Source: Cyathus striatus
Lineage: Eukaryota; Basidiomycota; Agaricomycetes; Agaricales; Nidulariaceae
DNA length: 64,000 nucleotides
Direction: 5' to 3'
Assembly: GCA_025738555.1 (NCBI GenBank)
Contig: JAOVFP010000010.1
Span: forward strand, 3,607,501-3,671,500
The notes beneath the pieces are model-generated. The model made no database searches. It saw only the letters and a list, made by a program, of their open reading frames with translations, and was not told the origin of the DNA. The position numbers were made by a program, and so were the translations under genes. How positions within the stretch are numbered: position 1 is the first letter of the stretch; each line of letters starts with the position of its first letter. Shown in pieces: positions 33,748-43,660 of the stretch.

Positions 33748-33870
33748 CAGACTCCAAACCAGTCGCTCGCGTGTTCAAGTTTGGCTAACGCCGTTAAATC
33801 CGTAGAAGTTTGGGAACTTGACCACGCTGTAGCGACTGGCACAACTTGCAAAGCAGATCACGTGAAATAA
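33748..33870 (+). repeat. Left terminal inverted repeat of the DUF6589/helicase transposon
   Basis: 123 bp, matching the reverse complement of 39154-39276 except at three positions, all C/T- or G/A-type. It holds its own foldback: CCAGTCGC (33759-33766) and GCGACTGG near 33832 are complementary, as are TCAAGTT and AACTTGA inside them. Confidence 0.95.
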
Positions 33871-34011
33871 CCATTTACACCTACATGTCACAGCTAAGTC
33901 ACAGCGGCAACCTGCACGCACTGGTCTAAAGTGTGCCATTCCTGCATGGTTCCTGTGCTGCACGCAATGCGTATTACACATGTTTTACACATTGTATGTA
34001 GAATACTTATG

Positions 34012-34018
34012 TATAAAT
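34012..34018 (+). promoter_or_regulatory. Candidate TATA box of the DUF6589 gene
   Basis: tataaat lies about 45 nt upstream of the ATG and inside the transposon, just past the left TIR. Confidence 0.4.
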
Positions 34019-34061
34019 GAAAGGGCTGTTCATGCGACCACCAAACGACCACTAACTGACA

Positions 34062-36718
34062 ATGGATCTTTATACCCGACTACAGACTGTGCAGAAATGT
34101 CTTGAAGATAATAACTTCACCATATCTACTTTTATTGAAGCTATACTTGACCACACATTTTCTGCTTCCCCAGTCCGCCAGGCTTTGGTTAGTGATGCAG
34201 CATGTATTTGCACCACTCTGTATGAGAAAGGAGACAGAACAGCAGTTTTCAGCTGGGCTTTTTCTGTTGTAAAGTCAGATCTTTGCACTGAAATTGATGA
34301 CCTATCACGGAAAAAAAATGGACTACAGTATGATGCAGTAAATGCAACCGATGAATACCTGGAAGACAACTTTATGAGGAAAGCAATGACAATTATGACA
34401 GGGAAAGCACCTCATACCTGGGATCTAATAAGTGCACTTCTCGATGCAAACCCACACAGACGGTGGCTCAAACCAAGGGCTACTAATAATACAAGTCCTA
34501 GGAATGATGGTGATAACAGAAACGAAGGTGTTGAAAATGATGATGGGCACAAAAAAAAGCGGGCAAAGAGGGCCGAAAATCGAAATACAGCTCTTCTATC
34601 CATTGTAAGTGTCAATGTATTGTTACATGTATAAGAAAACTGATGTTTCATCTAGAAAGCAATTGTTACAATTAGCATTTTTCTTCAAAGTACAAACGAG
34701 CGCTGCAATTACTTACAATCCGTTCTTGGAATTTTTTTCCATTCAAATGCAGTTCCTGAGGGTGTTGTTGAAACACTTGCACACGCTGGTCTCTCTATTA
34801 GCATCACATCAATTCATAATGCTGTTAGCTCGCTATCTGAAAAGGCTGGAAAGCGATTGCAAGAGGCAGTTGGAACATTGACAACGGCATTTGCATATGA
34901 TAATTTTGATATTCAATTTAAAACCTCGGAGCCAACAGTTGAACAATGCTCATCAACATTTGTGAGCGCAACATCAGCTACAGCTATACCACTAGTTGGT
35001 GTCTCTGATAGGGAACACCTAAGGTGCTCTGATGAATTGTGGGACAAAGATCCACTAAACCCTTCACCAAAAGAGGTTCCTATTAAAATTGACCTCAACA
35101 ATTTGAAAAAGTTTCACTTACAAAATCCTACTAATAAACGACCAGCTGGAAAAAAGCTTAGTTCATTTCGTGAGAACTATGCATGGCATGTACGGGATAT
35201 ATTGGTTCGTCGTGCAAAAGGATTTGAGTATCTCACTGCACATCTTGGTCAGCCAGATCCTATTGACAAAATTAAACTTCATGAAACGGTACAAATACCT
35301 TGTCGGTCAATGAATATCAAAGAATCAACTCCTGATGGAAATGTAGACGTTGTCTAAAATTTGCTTAGACAGGGCAGAATTGGTGAACCAGGTGACAAAA
35401 AATTTTATGTGCACAAAGATGTTGACATGACTGGATTTGTAATAATTATCCATGGTGACCTTTTAACAAAGGAGAGATTAGACACAGTTTGGCAGTCTCG
35501 AAGAATAGAAGACACACCAAAACGTCGATTTCAGTACATAGTTTTTCTTCCTGGGCTGTTTCACTACAAAATGGCTTGTGCTGACTCCATTTGGCGCACA
35601 TGGGTCCAATCTAAGACTGTTAGAACAGATGTCAACAGTCTCTTCAATCACGTTGGAATTTTACGGCCAGATGATACCATTAAATTTGGAAGTAAACCTG
35701 GGTTCCGAATGATGCATGATGTTATTCATCATGATATATGGGCGTCGATTCTAGATTGTTGGACCCTTGAGGCACAGAGTCAAAATACCTCCTGGCAGTC
35801 TCTTGAAGACTTCGCCAAATCAAAGCCATCATGGGATCTAATTGTGAAGATGTCGGAAGCAATTGTTGAGAAGTATGTTGCAACAACACCCTCACTTAGT
35901 GATGCACGTGATGATTTACCACAAGCTCGAGACAAGTTATTTGAGAATCAAATATTGCGAAATAGAGATGAGCTTCTATATGTAGAGCTCAGTCATGCAA
36001 TGAATGCAGGCGACATTGGTCGTGTAGAAGCATCTATTTTACCCTGGGTTTATATGTTCAAGGCTACCGGCAAGCACAAGTATGCATCACAGATGTTACG
36101 CTTTATGATCAATATGCGGGATGTGTATCCTCCTGAGCTCCAGTAAGATGATCAGATTGCTAAATATTTAATGAAATAATCATACTACTTACAGAAAAAT
36201 AATACGGATGAATTGGCTTTGCAATCCAACTGGAAAAGAACATGGATTTCGAGGGGTTGACTGGTTGGTAGAGCGGAATAACCTTTATACAAAGGTACAC
36301 TTTAGTTTCAGACAGTGTATTACTATCACTTACAAATTATTAGGTGATATATAGCGGAGGAAGCTCTAATCGAACCATTGAGCATATAATCAAAGAATCA
36401 CCATTAATTGAGTTCTATCGCCGTTGTCATGTAGCGATTGAAGAAAGTTTTCACCTGGAACATCGAACGATCCGCCACACCCACCCTGATATGACAAATA
36501 CAATAAAAAAGCTTCGAGAACAAATGCAAAAGAGCAAAGTTCACATCTTCAAGCCTGGAAGAGATGCCGACAAAACTATTCCAGATCAAATTGCGGTAGC
36601 TATGGACATAATATTGCATCAACCAGACTCCTCCAATTCAGAAACACAGGACACTGCAAATGATGATGAGCCACACCAGGAGGTGGAGGCTGATGATCTA
36701 GTAGAATCTCACCTATAG
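34062..36718 (+). pseudogene. DUF6589-domain protein, candidate transposase of the 33.7-39.3 kb element
   Basis: Four exons: 34062-34604, 34656-36142, 36195-36294 and 36344-36718. The introns are GT...AG (51, 52 and 49 nt). All junctions keep frame, giving about 834 codons. One in-frame TAA (35355-35357) breaks it, probably from CAA or AAA. Family motifs: NYLQSVLGIFFHSNAVPE near 34710; ETLAHAGLSIS near 34770; YDNFDIQF near 34900; LPGLFHYKMACADSIWRTW near 35545, the hallmark of DUF6589 proteins; HAMNAGDIGRVE near 35995; NPTGKEHGFRGVDWLVERNN in exon 3. Asp and His residues recur in blocks (IIHGD, HDVIHHDIW), as in an RNase H-type nuclease, but I cannot assign the catalytic set. It is probably the recombinase, given its sole company in the element. 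The C-terminus is acidic. Confidence 0.85.
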
Positions 36719-36734
36719 TAATTTAATATAAGTA

Positions 36735-39084
36735 TTATTTTATGGATAAAGGGGCCGAATCACTAGGGTGGCAGTGAGAATTATAATTTGGACATGACTT
36801 ATTTGAAGCTAGGCACAGTAGTTAATAAAGAGCTATTCACAAAATCTAGAAAAAGTAACAAACCAATATGGTCACCGGATCCACATGCTCTACAATGACG
36901 AGCAGACTTTGAAGACGGTAGTTGTGTTGGACTTATTGCCGGTGGGGGTGGTATATTTTCATTGTGCTGAGATTTCCTGGTCTGTTGGTCTGCTGGTGAT
37001 ACATTTTCATTGATGCGCTGCTTTTTTGATTGTGGTCGGTCTTCCTTTGCAACAAACATCAGGCATATCTTATTTGAAGCTGAAGAAGAGTGAGATATAA
37101 AAGTAACTGATGTATTCATCACATACCAATATGGGTGTCACTTCCACATGCCTTGCAACGTCGTCGAGCTGTTGAGGATGACTGTGAATCGTGTTGGACC
37201 TCTGATAGCAGTGGAGGAGTATGTTCATTCACAATTTCGATAATTTTTGCACCATATTTCACTGAGTGTCGCCAACTTGTTTGCTGAGAGAGTGTATCTA
37301 TATCAATAGGTTTGCGATGATGTGCGATATTGATGATTCGCTGAAGGATGCTATCCGAGAGTAGGAGCTGCGGACCAAAAAAGTCTTCATCCCCAAACCC
37401 TTCCACAGCAAACTGCTCTTTCCGCCAATGTTTGAGAGCGTCCTTGAGCTTGAGATTGTGGGGTTCCATTGTATAGTTATCGATTCCTTTAAGCTTTCGT
37501 TTTGCCCGAGTGGTCTTTGTTGATAACTGTGTTGAAACTAACAAAAGAAGAAATAATTCCAGCATACAGTGATCACAACACACACGCAGCTGTTTAGGTG
37601 AGCAACGTTCACAACACTTATCCTCTTTGTCAACCAACTCTTTTTAAAATGTTATCATATGTTATTAAGACAATAAACATGAGTCTCTTACCGTTTTGAA
37701 AATACTCATTAAAAACTTTTCTTCTACAGGTTCCACGCAATCGAGCATTGATAAACGCATCCATAACAGCAGTTTCATACTCTGCTGTAGATAAACCTAT
37801 TGGCGAGACAATAACACTTGTATTATGTTTGTTTTTCCAGTTATTTGCCGGTATGTCATCCTTTTTTTTATGATCATCCATGTACTGAGGCTCGATAAGA
37901 TATATACCAGTAGCTTCTGTTCCCGGTCGACGTGCCCCTCATCCTAGTTGCTGTGCCAGCGTGCAAAGTGATGAGACATACTTCCATTGTATTACAAGCT
38001 CGATATCAGGAATATCAAGTCCCTGTAACATTTACTATGTCAGATGTACGTGGATTTATTAAAATACTGAATATTACCATTCCGGCTGCATCTGTGCAAA
38101 TTATTCCCCAAATTTCGCCAGCTTTCAGCTTGGAAATGGTGGACTCGCGGAATTCGGAGCTCATTCCAGAATGAAACCAAACCACATTACAGTGCAGCTC
38201 ATTGGGTAATTTAATCCATTCGTGTTCAACTCCCTGTTCAGTCTCTTGACGTTTGTTCACAAAGCACATAAATTTTGGAGGTCTAGAGCCACTTCCCAGC
38301 CGAAGGATTCTTTCAAGGTCAAGCCAGCTATTAGCTGGATACTTCATGTCTTCTACCATGAAGCTGATGTTCGGACGATCATTGGAACGTGTAATTATAG
38401 CCGTTTGGTCTGCTCGCATCCATAATGATTCCATGACATCTCGAAGAATTAATCGTGGCAATGTAGCAGATACCAAATGAAATTTGATGTGTTCTGGCAG
38501 GAGCCACCGCAACCCTCCAAGAAGAGCGTACTCTGGATGGAATTCTTTCCCCCACTGACTTATACAGTGTCCCTCATCAACAGATATATTGAATAATTGC
38601 GATGTGAAAGTTTTTGTCTCCCACAGTTTGCGAAACCGGCTGTCATGTTGTATCTTCTCAGGACTGGCAACGATGACACGATGCCTTCCTTCCCTAATTT
38701 CCTAAAATAGCAGTGTGTCAATATACCTGTGAACTTGCATATGACAGTTGAAGTTATTAATACCTTAAACAGTCCATCTGAGGCCGTCTCATTGGTCACA
38801 TTTACAGCACTGATTCCCAATTCAGCCAGCTCCGCAACATTCTTTTCTCCTAGTATATTGAGTGCCGTTACAATGATGATGATTCCGTTGTCATTGAAAA
38901 GGAGGGGAATCCAGAAAGTTAGAGTCTTGCCAGAGCCAGTAGGGGAGATTGTAACACAGTCCTGTCTGCTTAACTGCGCCAGGGCATCATCGATTTGAAA
39001 TTTGCAAGGCTTTACGCCAAAGATCTCCTCGGTTTTGGAACTGATTTCACTGGCTGATGGCACCCGATATCGTAATCTCGACAT
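36735..39084 (-). pseudogene. RecQ-like superfamily II DNA helicase with two C-terminal zinc knuckles
   Basis: Six exons: 39084-38764, 38701-38078, 38022-37692, 37639-37127, 37079-36864 and 36808-36735. The introns are 62, 55, 52, 47 and 55 nt, all GT...AG, and every junction keeps frame: 2,079 nt, 692 aa. Helicase motifs: CKFQIDDALAQL (motif 0), SPTGSGKT (I), DEGHCISQWG (II, DEGH instead of DEAH/DESH), VSATLP (III), CFVNKRQ (IV), ICTDAAGMGLDIPDI (V, across an exon junction), and QQLG-stop-GARRPG (VI). The stop TGA (37938-37940) replaces the motif VI arginine, probably CGA. No RQC or HRDC domain is seen. Exons 4-6 encode C-x2-C-GS-x2-H knuckles twice (CKACGSDTHIG and CRACGSGDHIG), each followed across an intron by ASNK-x-C. 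It probably unwinds or processes transposon ends. Confidence 0.87.
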
Positions 39085-39153
39085 CTTCTCAAAGCTGATA
39101 TGAAAAGGCTATGTATAGAACGCGACGCGCACTGATGCATGGCATGAGAAAAT

Positions 39154-39276
39154 TTATTTCACGTGATCTACTTTGTAAGTTGTGCCAGTCGCTACAGCGT
39201 GGTCAAGTTCCCAAACTTCTACGGATTTAACGGCGTTAGCCAAACTTGAACGCGCGAGCGACTGGTTTGGAGTCTG
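39154..39276 (-). repeat. Right terminal inverted repeat of the DUF6589/helicase transposon
   Basis: Inverted copy of 33748-33870; ends GGAGTCTG, immediately followed by the 9-bp duplicate GTTCTAGTG. Confidence 0.95.
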
Positions 39277-39360
39277 GTTCTAGTGATTCTAAGTAGTAAA
39301 AGTGTAATTATGTAGTATAACTTCTCTTTTATTATTTTAATGCTTGTAGTTAAAGAATAA

Positions 39361-39560
39361 TTGCTCAGGCATCTGAATTATCTGCTTTGGCTCCTACATT
39401 GGCTTCTGCAAATCTGTGTCTCTTTTAAACTCATCTTCAAGTTAGAAAAAATAGGTAACAGTTGTCAGGACACCACACAAGCCAAGAACTGCATTGTTTC
39501 CCCTTGTGTGCAGTCAATGCAGGTGAAACTCAGTGCTTCTGCACTTGAAAACTTGAAATT
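39361..39560 (+). pseudogene. Fragment of a Ty3 chromovirus gag/pol junction
   Basis: About 200 bp are homologous to 4468-4665 of copy 1: the words gctcctacattggcttctg, gttagaaaaaatagg, ggacaccacacaagcc and gtcaatgcaggt appear in the same order. It is diverged mainly by G/C-to-A/T changes and has no open frame. The DUF6589/helicase transposon lies directly to its left. Confidence 0.7.
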
Positions 39561-41095
39561 CTTACAGAGGCACTGTAGTATAATTATATGACTGCCATCT
39601 GAGGTATATCAAGGGTATTCACCTAAGTTTAAAGTACCTAAACTGATAGTGATATTGCACAGCAAAATGTTCAAATTTCAATAGCCATTTCAGAATCTTA
39701 GTTCTCATTTGAATGAGAGACAGATTGTGCAAATAGTAAGCTGACTTTGGTCAACTTACAATTTGGCTTATGCAAAAGTTGAATTACAGGAAACTAAGAG
39801 ACAACTCAGAAATGACAATTCAATTCAACTCAGTGGTTTGATTTTCAATTCAAATTGTGACAACACTAAATAGGCATCAGATGGTCTATGCAAAATTTAT
39901 GAGTCTTACATACTTAGTGAGTTTTTCTTTTCTGATTTGAATTTTTTTTATTGTTTTTTAAATTCTCTCTATCAGATTGTCTTTACAATATGCTTGTTAT
40001 ATGAATGCAGGAGAATACTAAAAGTTTATGTTATTTCTCTAAACTGTTCATATCATACTGTCTCAAATAATTATGAATATAGATAAGCTACATTTTTGTA
40101 TACTGTATTACTTATTAAATGATTTTTAACAAATTCCTAAATAACAATTCCTTTTCAGACTTTCAAGTTCATTTCTAAGTAGAATTTTAGAATATTTTAA
40201 TAATTTATATTACATATCTAGTAGAAGATAGCTGAGTTCTTTAGCTGTTTCTGAAAACAGACTTTGAGAGGTTTAATTTTTGGAATCTTAGTTGATACTA
40301 CAATAGGAGAGAAAAAAGCACTTCATTATCTTATTATGAAATGAAATTAGTAGACTTGAATATATCTGTATCTGTATCTGAGAATTCTTTTAGCCTTTAC
40401 TGTACAAGTTCAATCAATTGAGCACCCTTTTAAGTGTATGACAGGTTCAAACTGCAAAGTAATTTTGACATATGAAAATTTGTAGTGTGATATAGAAATT
40501 TTTTAGTATTTGAGCAATCAAATTGGTCAGAAATTTGAATTTGTGCACTTAAGGTGTACTTCATGTGTACTTTTCCATGTGAATTCCATGTGGACTACAC
40601 ATGGAATCCTTAAAATTTGTAATGATTCATGTGGAATCCACATGGAATCCACATAAATTCCACATGCATTTAAATATGTTGTGCCACATAACTTCAAGGT
40701 TAAGTTCACATGAAGTTCAGGTGTATTACATGTGAAATCCACATGTATTCCACATGTATTTAAATACATTTTGCCACATAACTTTAAGGTTAAGTTCACA
40801 TGAAGTTCTGATGTATTACATGTGAAATTAACCCTGAAAAATATATAAACATTAATTCATGAACAGATTGGTTTAAAAACTAAACTAAATACACCAATAC
40901 AATCTTATTTATAAACTGAATCACATACTATATACATGTTATATAGCTAAATTTATCTGAAAGAAGTCTTGACTAGCTTTGAGACTGGAGTATATACATC
41001 AATTACAGCTTTATAATGACTTTACATGCAAGTAGAAATGAAGCTATTAAGAGACTAGTTTGGAAAGTGGGTTGCATACAAAAGGCATTTAGTAT
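39561..41095. repeat. AT-rich region with an ACATG-word repeat island (about 40540-40830)
   Basis: Between 40540 and 40830, words such as ccacatggaatcc, cacatgtatt and gttcacatgaag recur in both orientations. They include two longer copies of ttgccacataacttcaaggttaag-like sequence 105 bp apart (about 40680 and 40785). The rest, from 39561, shows no gene. Confidence 0.6.
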
Positions 41096-43597
41096 TTACT
41101 CATCATCTTCTACAATATCATCACTAATCTTTACCCACTTTTTGCTATGCTTCTGAAGAACACATTGAGTATGATAAAAAAGTACTGTATGTAAAAACCA
41201 GTTGAAGTTTGATGGAGTCATTCTCTTTAGAATAGACTCAAATCCAGCAAGCCATGCATTTAACTGCTCACATGCCTATATAAATTAATTAAATATTGAT
41301 TGTTATGCAAAAAAAATAAGTTACTTGCCTGTGTATTAAAAGCACGTTTGTAATATGGTGTACCATCATTATTATAGTCAATAACAACCAAGTTTGGTGC
41401 TGATCCATCACGTGGTGCTGGGTTACAGTATTCTTGACACAACCTATCAGAGGCTTTATGGTTATTATAATGATAGCTATCAACAACAAATCGACTGGTT
41501 TCTAGTAATTCACAATATTCTTCTTGATTTGCCACAGTGCGCAATACAACACAAGCTTTATCAATACAAAAATATGCTGGGTGAGACTGGTGTTGGATAA
41601 ACATTATTTATAAACCCCAAAATCTCTGTAGGAGACTCAGATTTCATGAATTTGGACCAAGCAATTACTACTCCACATGGTGCACAGAGAGTTTCAACAC
41701 AGTAGGATTTTGAAGGTTTAAAGTATGTCTTATGTCTTTCTGTTGGCTCTTCATGAGGTTCATCATGGGCAGATACATTATTTGTAGTACTTGGCTGCCA
41801 TGGCTGTCTATCTCTTGTTTGTAAAGCTCTTCGGAGACCTGCCAATCCTGAAGAACTTGAGTTTGACTTATGCTTGTTCCATAAATTTTGATGTGTTTCA
41901 CAGGCCTGTGTACCTTTAATTTTTTGGGATATGCACCCTTTGACATGGCATTTTGCACCATACATAATAGTATGAAGTCCACAAAATACTCCACCTCGAT
42001 GATTTTGTAGCTCAGCAATACAGCCTTCCCAAGCACAATGCTACAGATGCATGTTAGTGTAAATATATAAATTAAAAAAATTAACACACTGTTGTTCCCA
42101 TTATGACTCCGTCAATAACAACCATTTTCACTGGAGAAAAATTTTCTTCATTTGTATCTAAAGACTGCTCAGGAGTAGTGGAAGCTGGATCTGAATGAAT
42201 TCCAGAAGGAATTACATCTGCAGTTGTTTTATATTTGTGGGTACATTCTGAGCAACTATGCTCAGTAGCAGGATATATATTACCATTGGACCCAAGCTTA
42301 TCATATGCACTCCTTGTAATGTCTTTAACTGCAAGGCCATCATCAATAACAAAATTTGATTTTGAGGATTCAGCTACTGTTCTCAAAGACTCCTCTATAA
42401 ATGTACACCAAATCTGTCTGCGACTAACTTCTTTTGTATCTCCATAAGAATTACTCCAAAACTCAGCAAATGCAGATGTAGAAGCATGAAAGCTATAGAT
42501 TGCATTTAATACAGATCTTGAGAATATGCGATCAACCCATAGAGTTTTACCAATTTTTATGTACTTTGCATTATTAAGATAGACTTTCTGAGCAGGATTT
42601 GAAGATATTTTGTGTCTCTCATGATCAGCATAATATATTGTTTTACAGTTTGAGCAGATTCCAGAAAGTATATAGGCATGACTATTAATCTCAGTCCTAC
42701 TGATCAATGTTACACATGGTATATCTTCATATTTTGATGAAAGTTTAATATTTTTGTTATTGCATTTACTTCCAGCACAACTGACAGAAGCTGGACATAT
42801 CATTTTTATAGGCTGTATTTTATTGAGAGAAACAGGTTTAAGATATTTAACAAGTCTTCCATGATCATTATATGATGTTAGTTTCAGAATTTTACTAAAT
42901 TTGTTTAGCTTCTTTCCAAGGTTCAAAGCAACTGCATTTTTATTATTAACATTCCAGAAACCAGGTGTTATTTCACTTACTAAATTTGTTTAGCTTCTTT
43001 CCAAGGTTCAAAGCAACTGCATTTTTATTATTAACATTCCAGAAACCAGGTGTTATTTCACTCTCTTTGAAAAGATGCTTTGATTTGTCACCAAGCTCAT
43101 GTATAACTGCATAGCTTAAAGATCGTATCCAAGCTGAGATTAAACTTTTTCTTTCAAATTCATTTTCAGGATGCTGTTGTCTTTGGTGTAAATTCAGTAA
43201 CTCTGTATTGCTTGTCATTGTGAATAACAGCATAAGAACAGTTGAAAGTGATATATTTGGGCCAAAGTTCCATTCTATAAAGTTGGAAAAAGTTTTGAAA
43301 TGGATTTTAGGAAAAGACTGTTCATTTGGACTTGCAGCTGCCATAGGTAAAAAAGATAGCAGACATAATATAGCAACACCTCTCAGATTGGAGAATCCAG
43401 ACTTATAAAGTGAAGTCCACAGATAGATATATTTGTGGTCCAGTGTCAAGCACAGCAGCATAGAGAGAATTTTCAAACTTAAACAATTTTTCTGAATAAA
43501 AGATCGAGAAATCAAAGAAATCATAGGGAGAATTTTCCAAAATAGAGGAGACTGTTGAAGAAGAGGGCCATATAGCAGACATAGAAGACAAAAAAAA
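41096..43597 (-). pseudogene. CxC5/CxC6 KDZ-associated transposase-like protein, copy A
   Basis: Reads 43597 to 41096. The N-terminal helical region (FIEWNFGPNISLSTVLMLLF) is followed by a CxC5-like cluster (VSCAGSKCNNK ... GICSNCKTIYYADH). Then come WVDRIFSRSVLNAIYSFHAS and the SRRQIWCTFIEES motif near 42420. A second Cys set is HSCSECTHKY, and a probable catalytic-type Asp lies in VVIDGVIMG near 42100. After an intron ending near 42040 comes the CxC6-like cluster HCAWEGC ... CHVKGC ... CETH. CVETLCAPCGVVIAW, FVVDSYHYNNHKASD and, after a GC-AG intron (41328-41276), ACEQLNAWLAGF follow. The stop is 41096-41098. An 85-bp tandem duplication (42892-43061) shifts the frame, so the gene is dead. 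The D...D...E-like spacing fits an RNase H-fold transposase, by inference. Confidence 0.8.
42892..43061. repeat. 85-bp tandem duplication inside the CxC5/CxC6 gene, copy A
   Basis: The unit starting ttactaaatttgtttagc at 42892 is repeated exactly from 42977. Since 85 is not a multiple of three it shifts the reading frame (LNLGKKLNKFSK is encoded twice, in different frames). Confidence 0.92.
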
Positions 43598-43660
43598 GAG
43601 AAACTAAAAGTACAGTTATAGAAAGACCAAAGTCAAAAAACAAAAAAATTGTTAAATCAC

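Larger units (their letters stand above)
33748..39276. mobile_element. Complete 5.5-kb DNA transposon with DUF6589 and RecQ-like helicase genes
   Basis: Terminal inverted repeats 33748-33870 and 39154-39276 (123 bp, 3 mismatches) start CAGACTCCAAACC. The 9-bp target duplication GTTCTAGTG flanks both ends (33739-33747 and 39277-39285) without mismatch. Inside are two spliced genes facing each other: DUF6589 (plus, 34062-36718) and helicase (minus, 39084-36735), whose stop codons are only 16 bp apart. Each has one premature stop; otherwise all exon frames join correctly. TIRs, target duplication and gene content together define a single insertion event that happened recently enough to keep perfect target repeats. 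The layout recalls helicase-encoding Academ-type (AcademH) transposons; that placement rests on my memory of the group. Confidence 0.92.
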
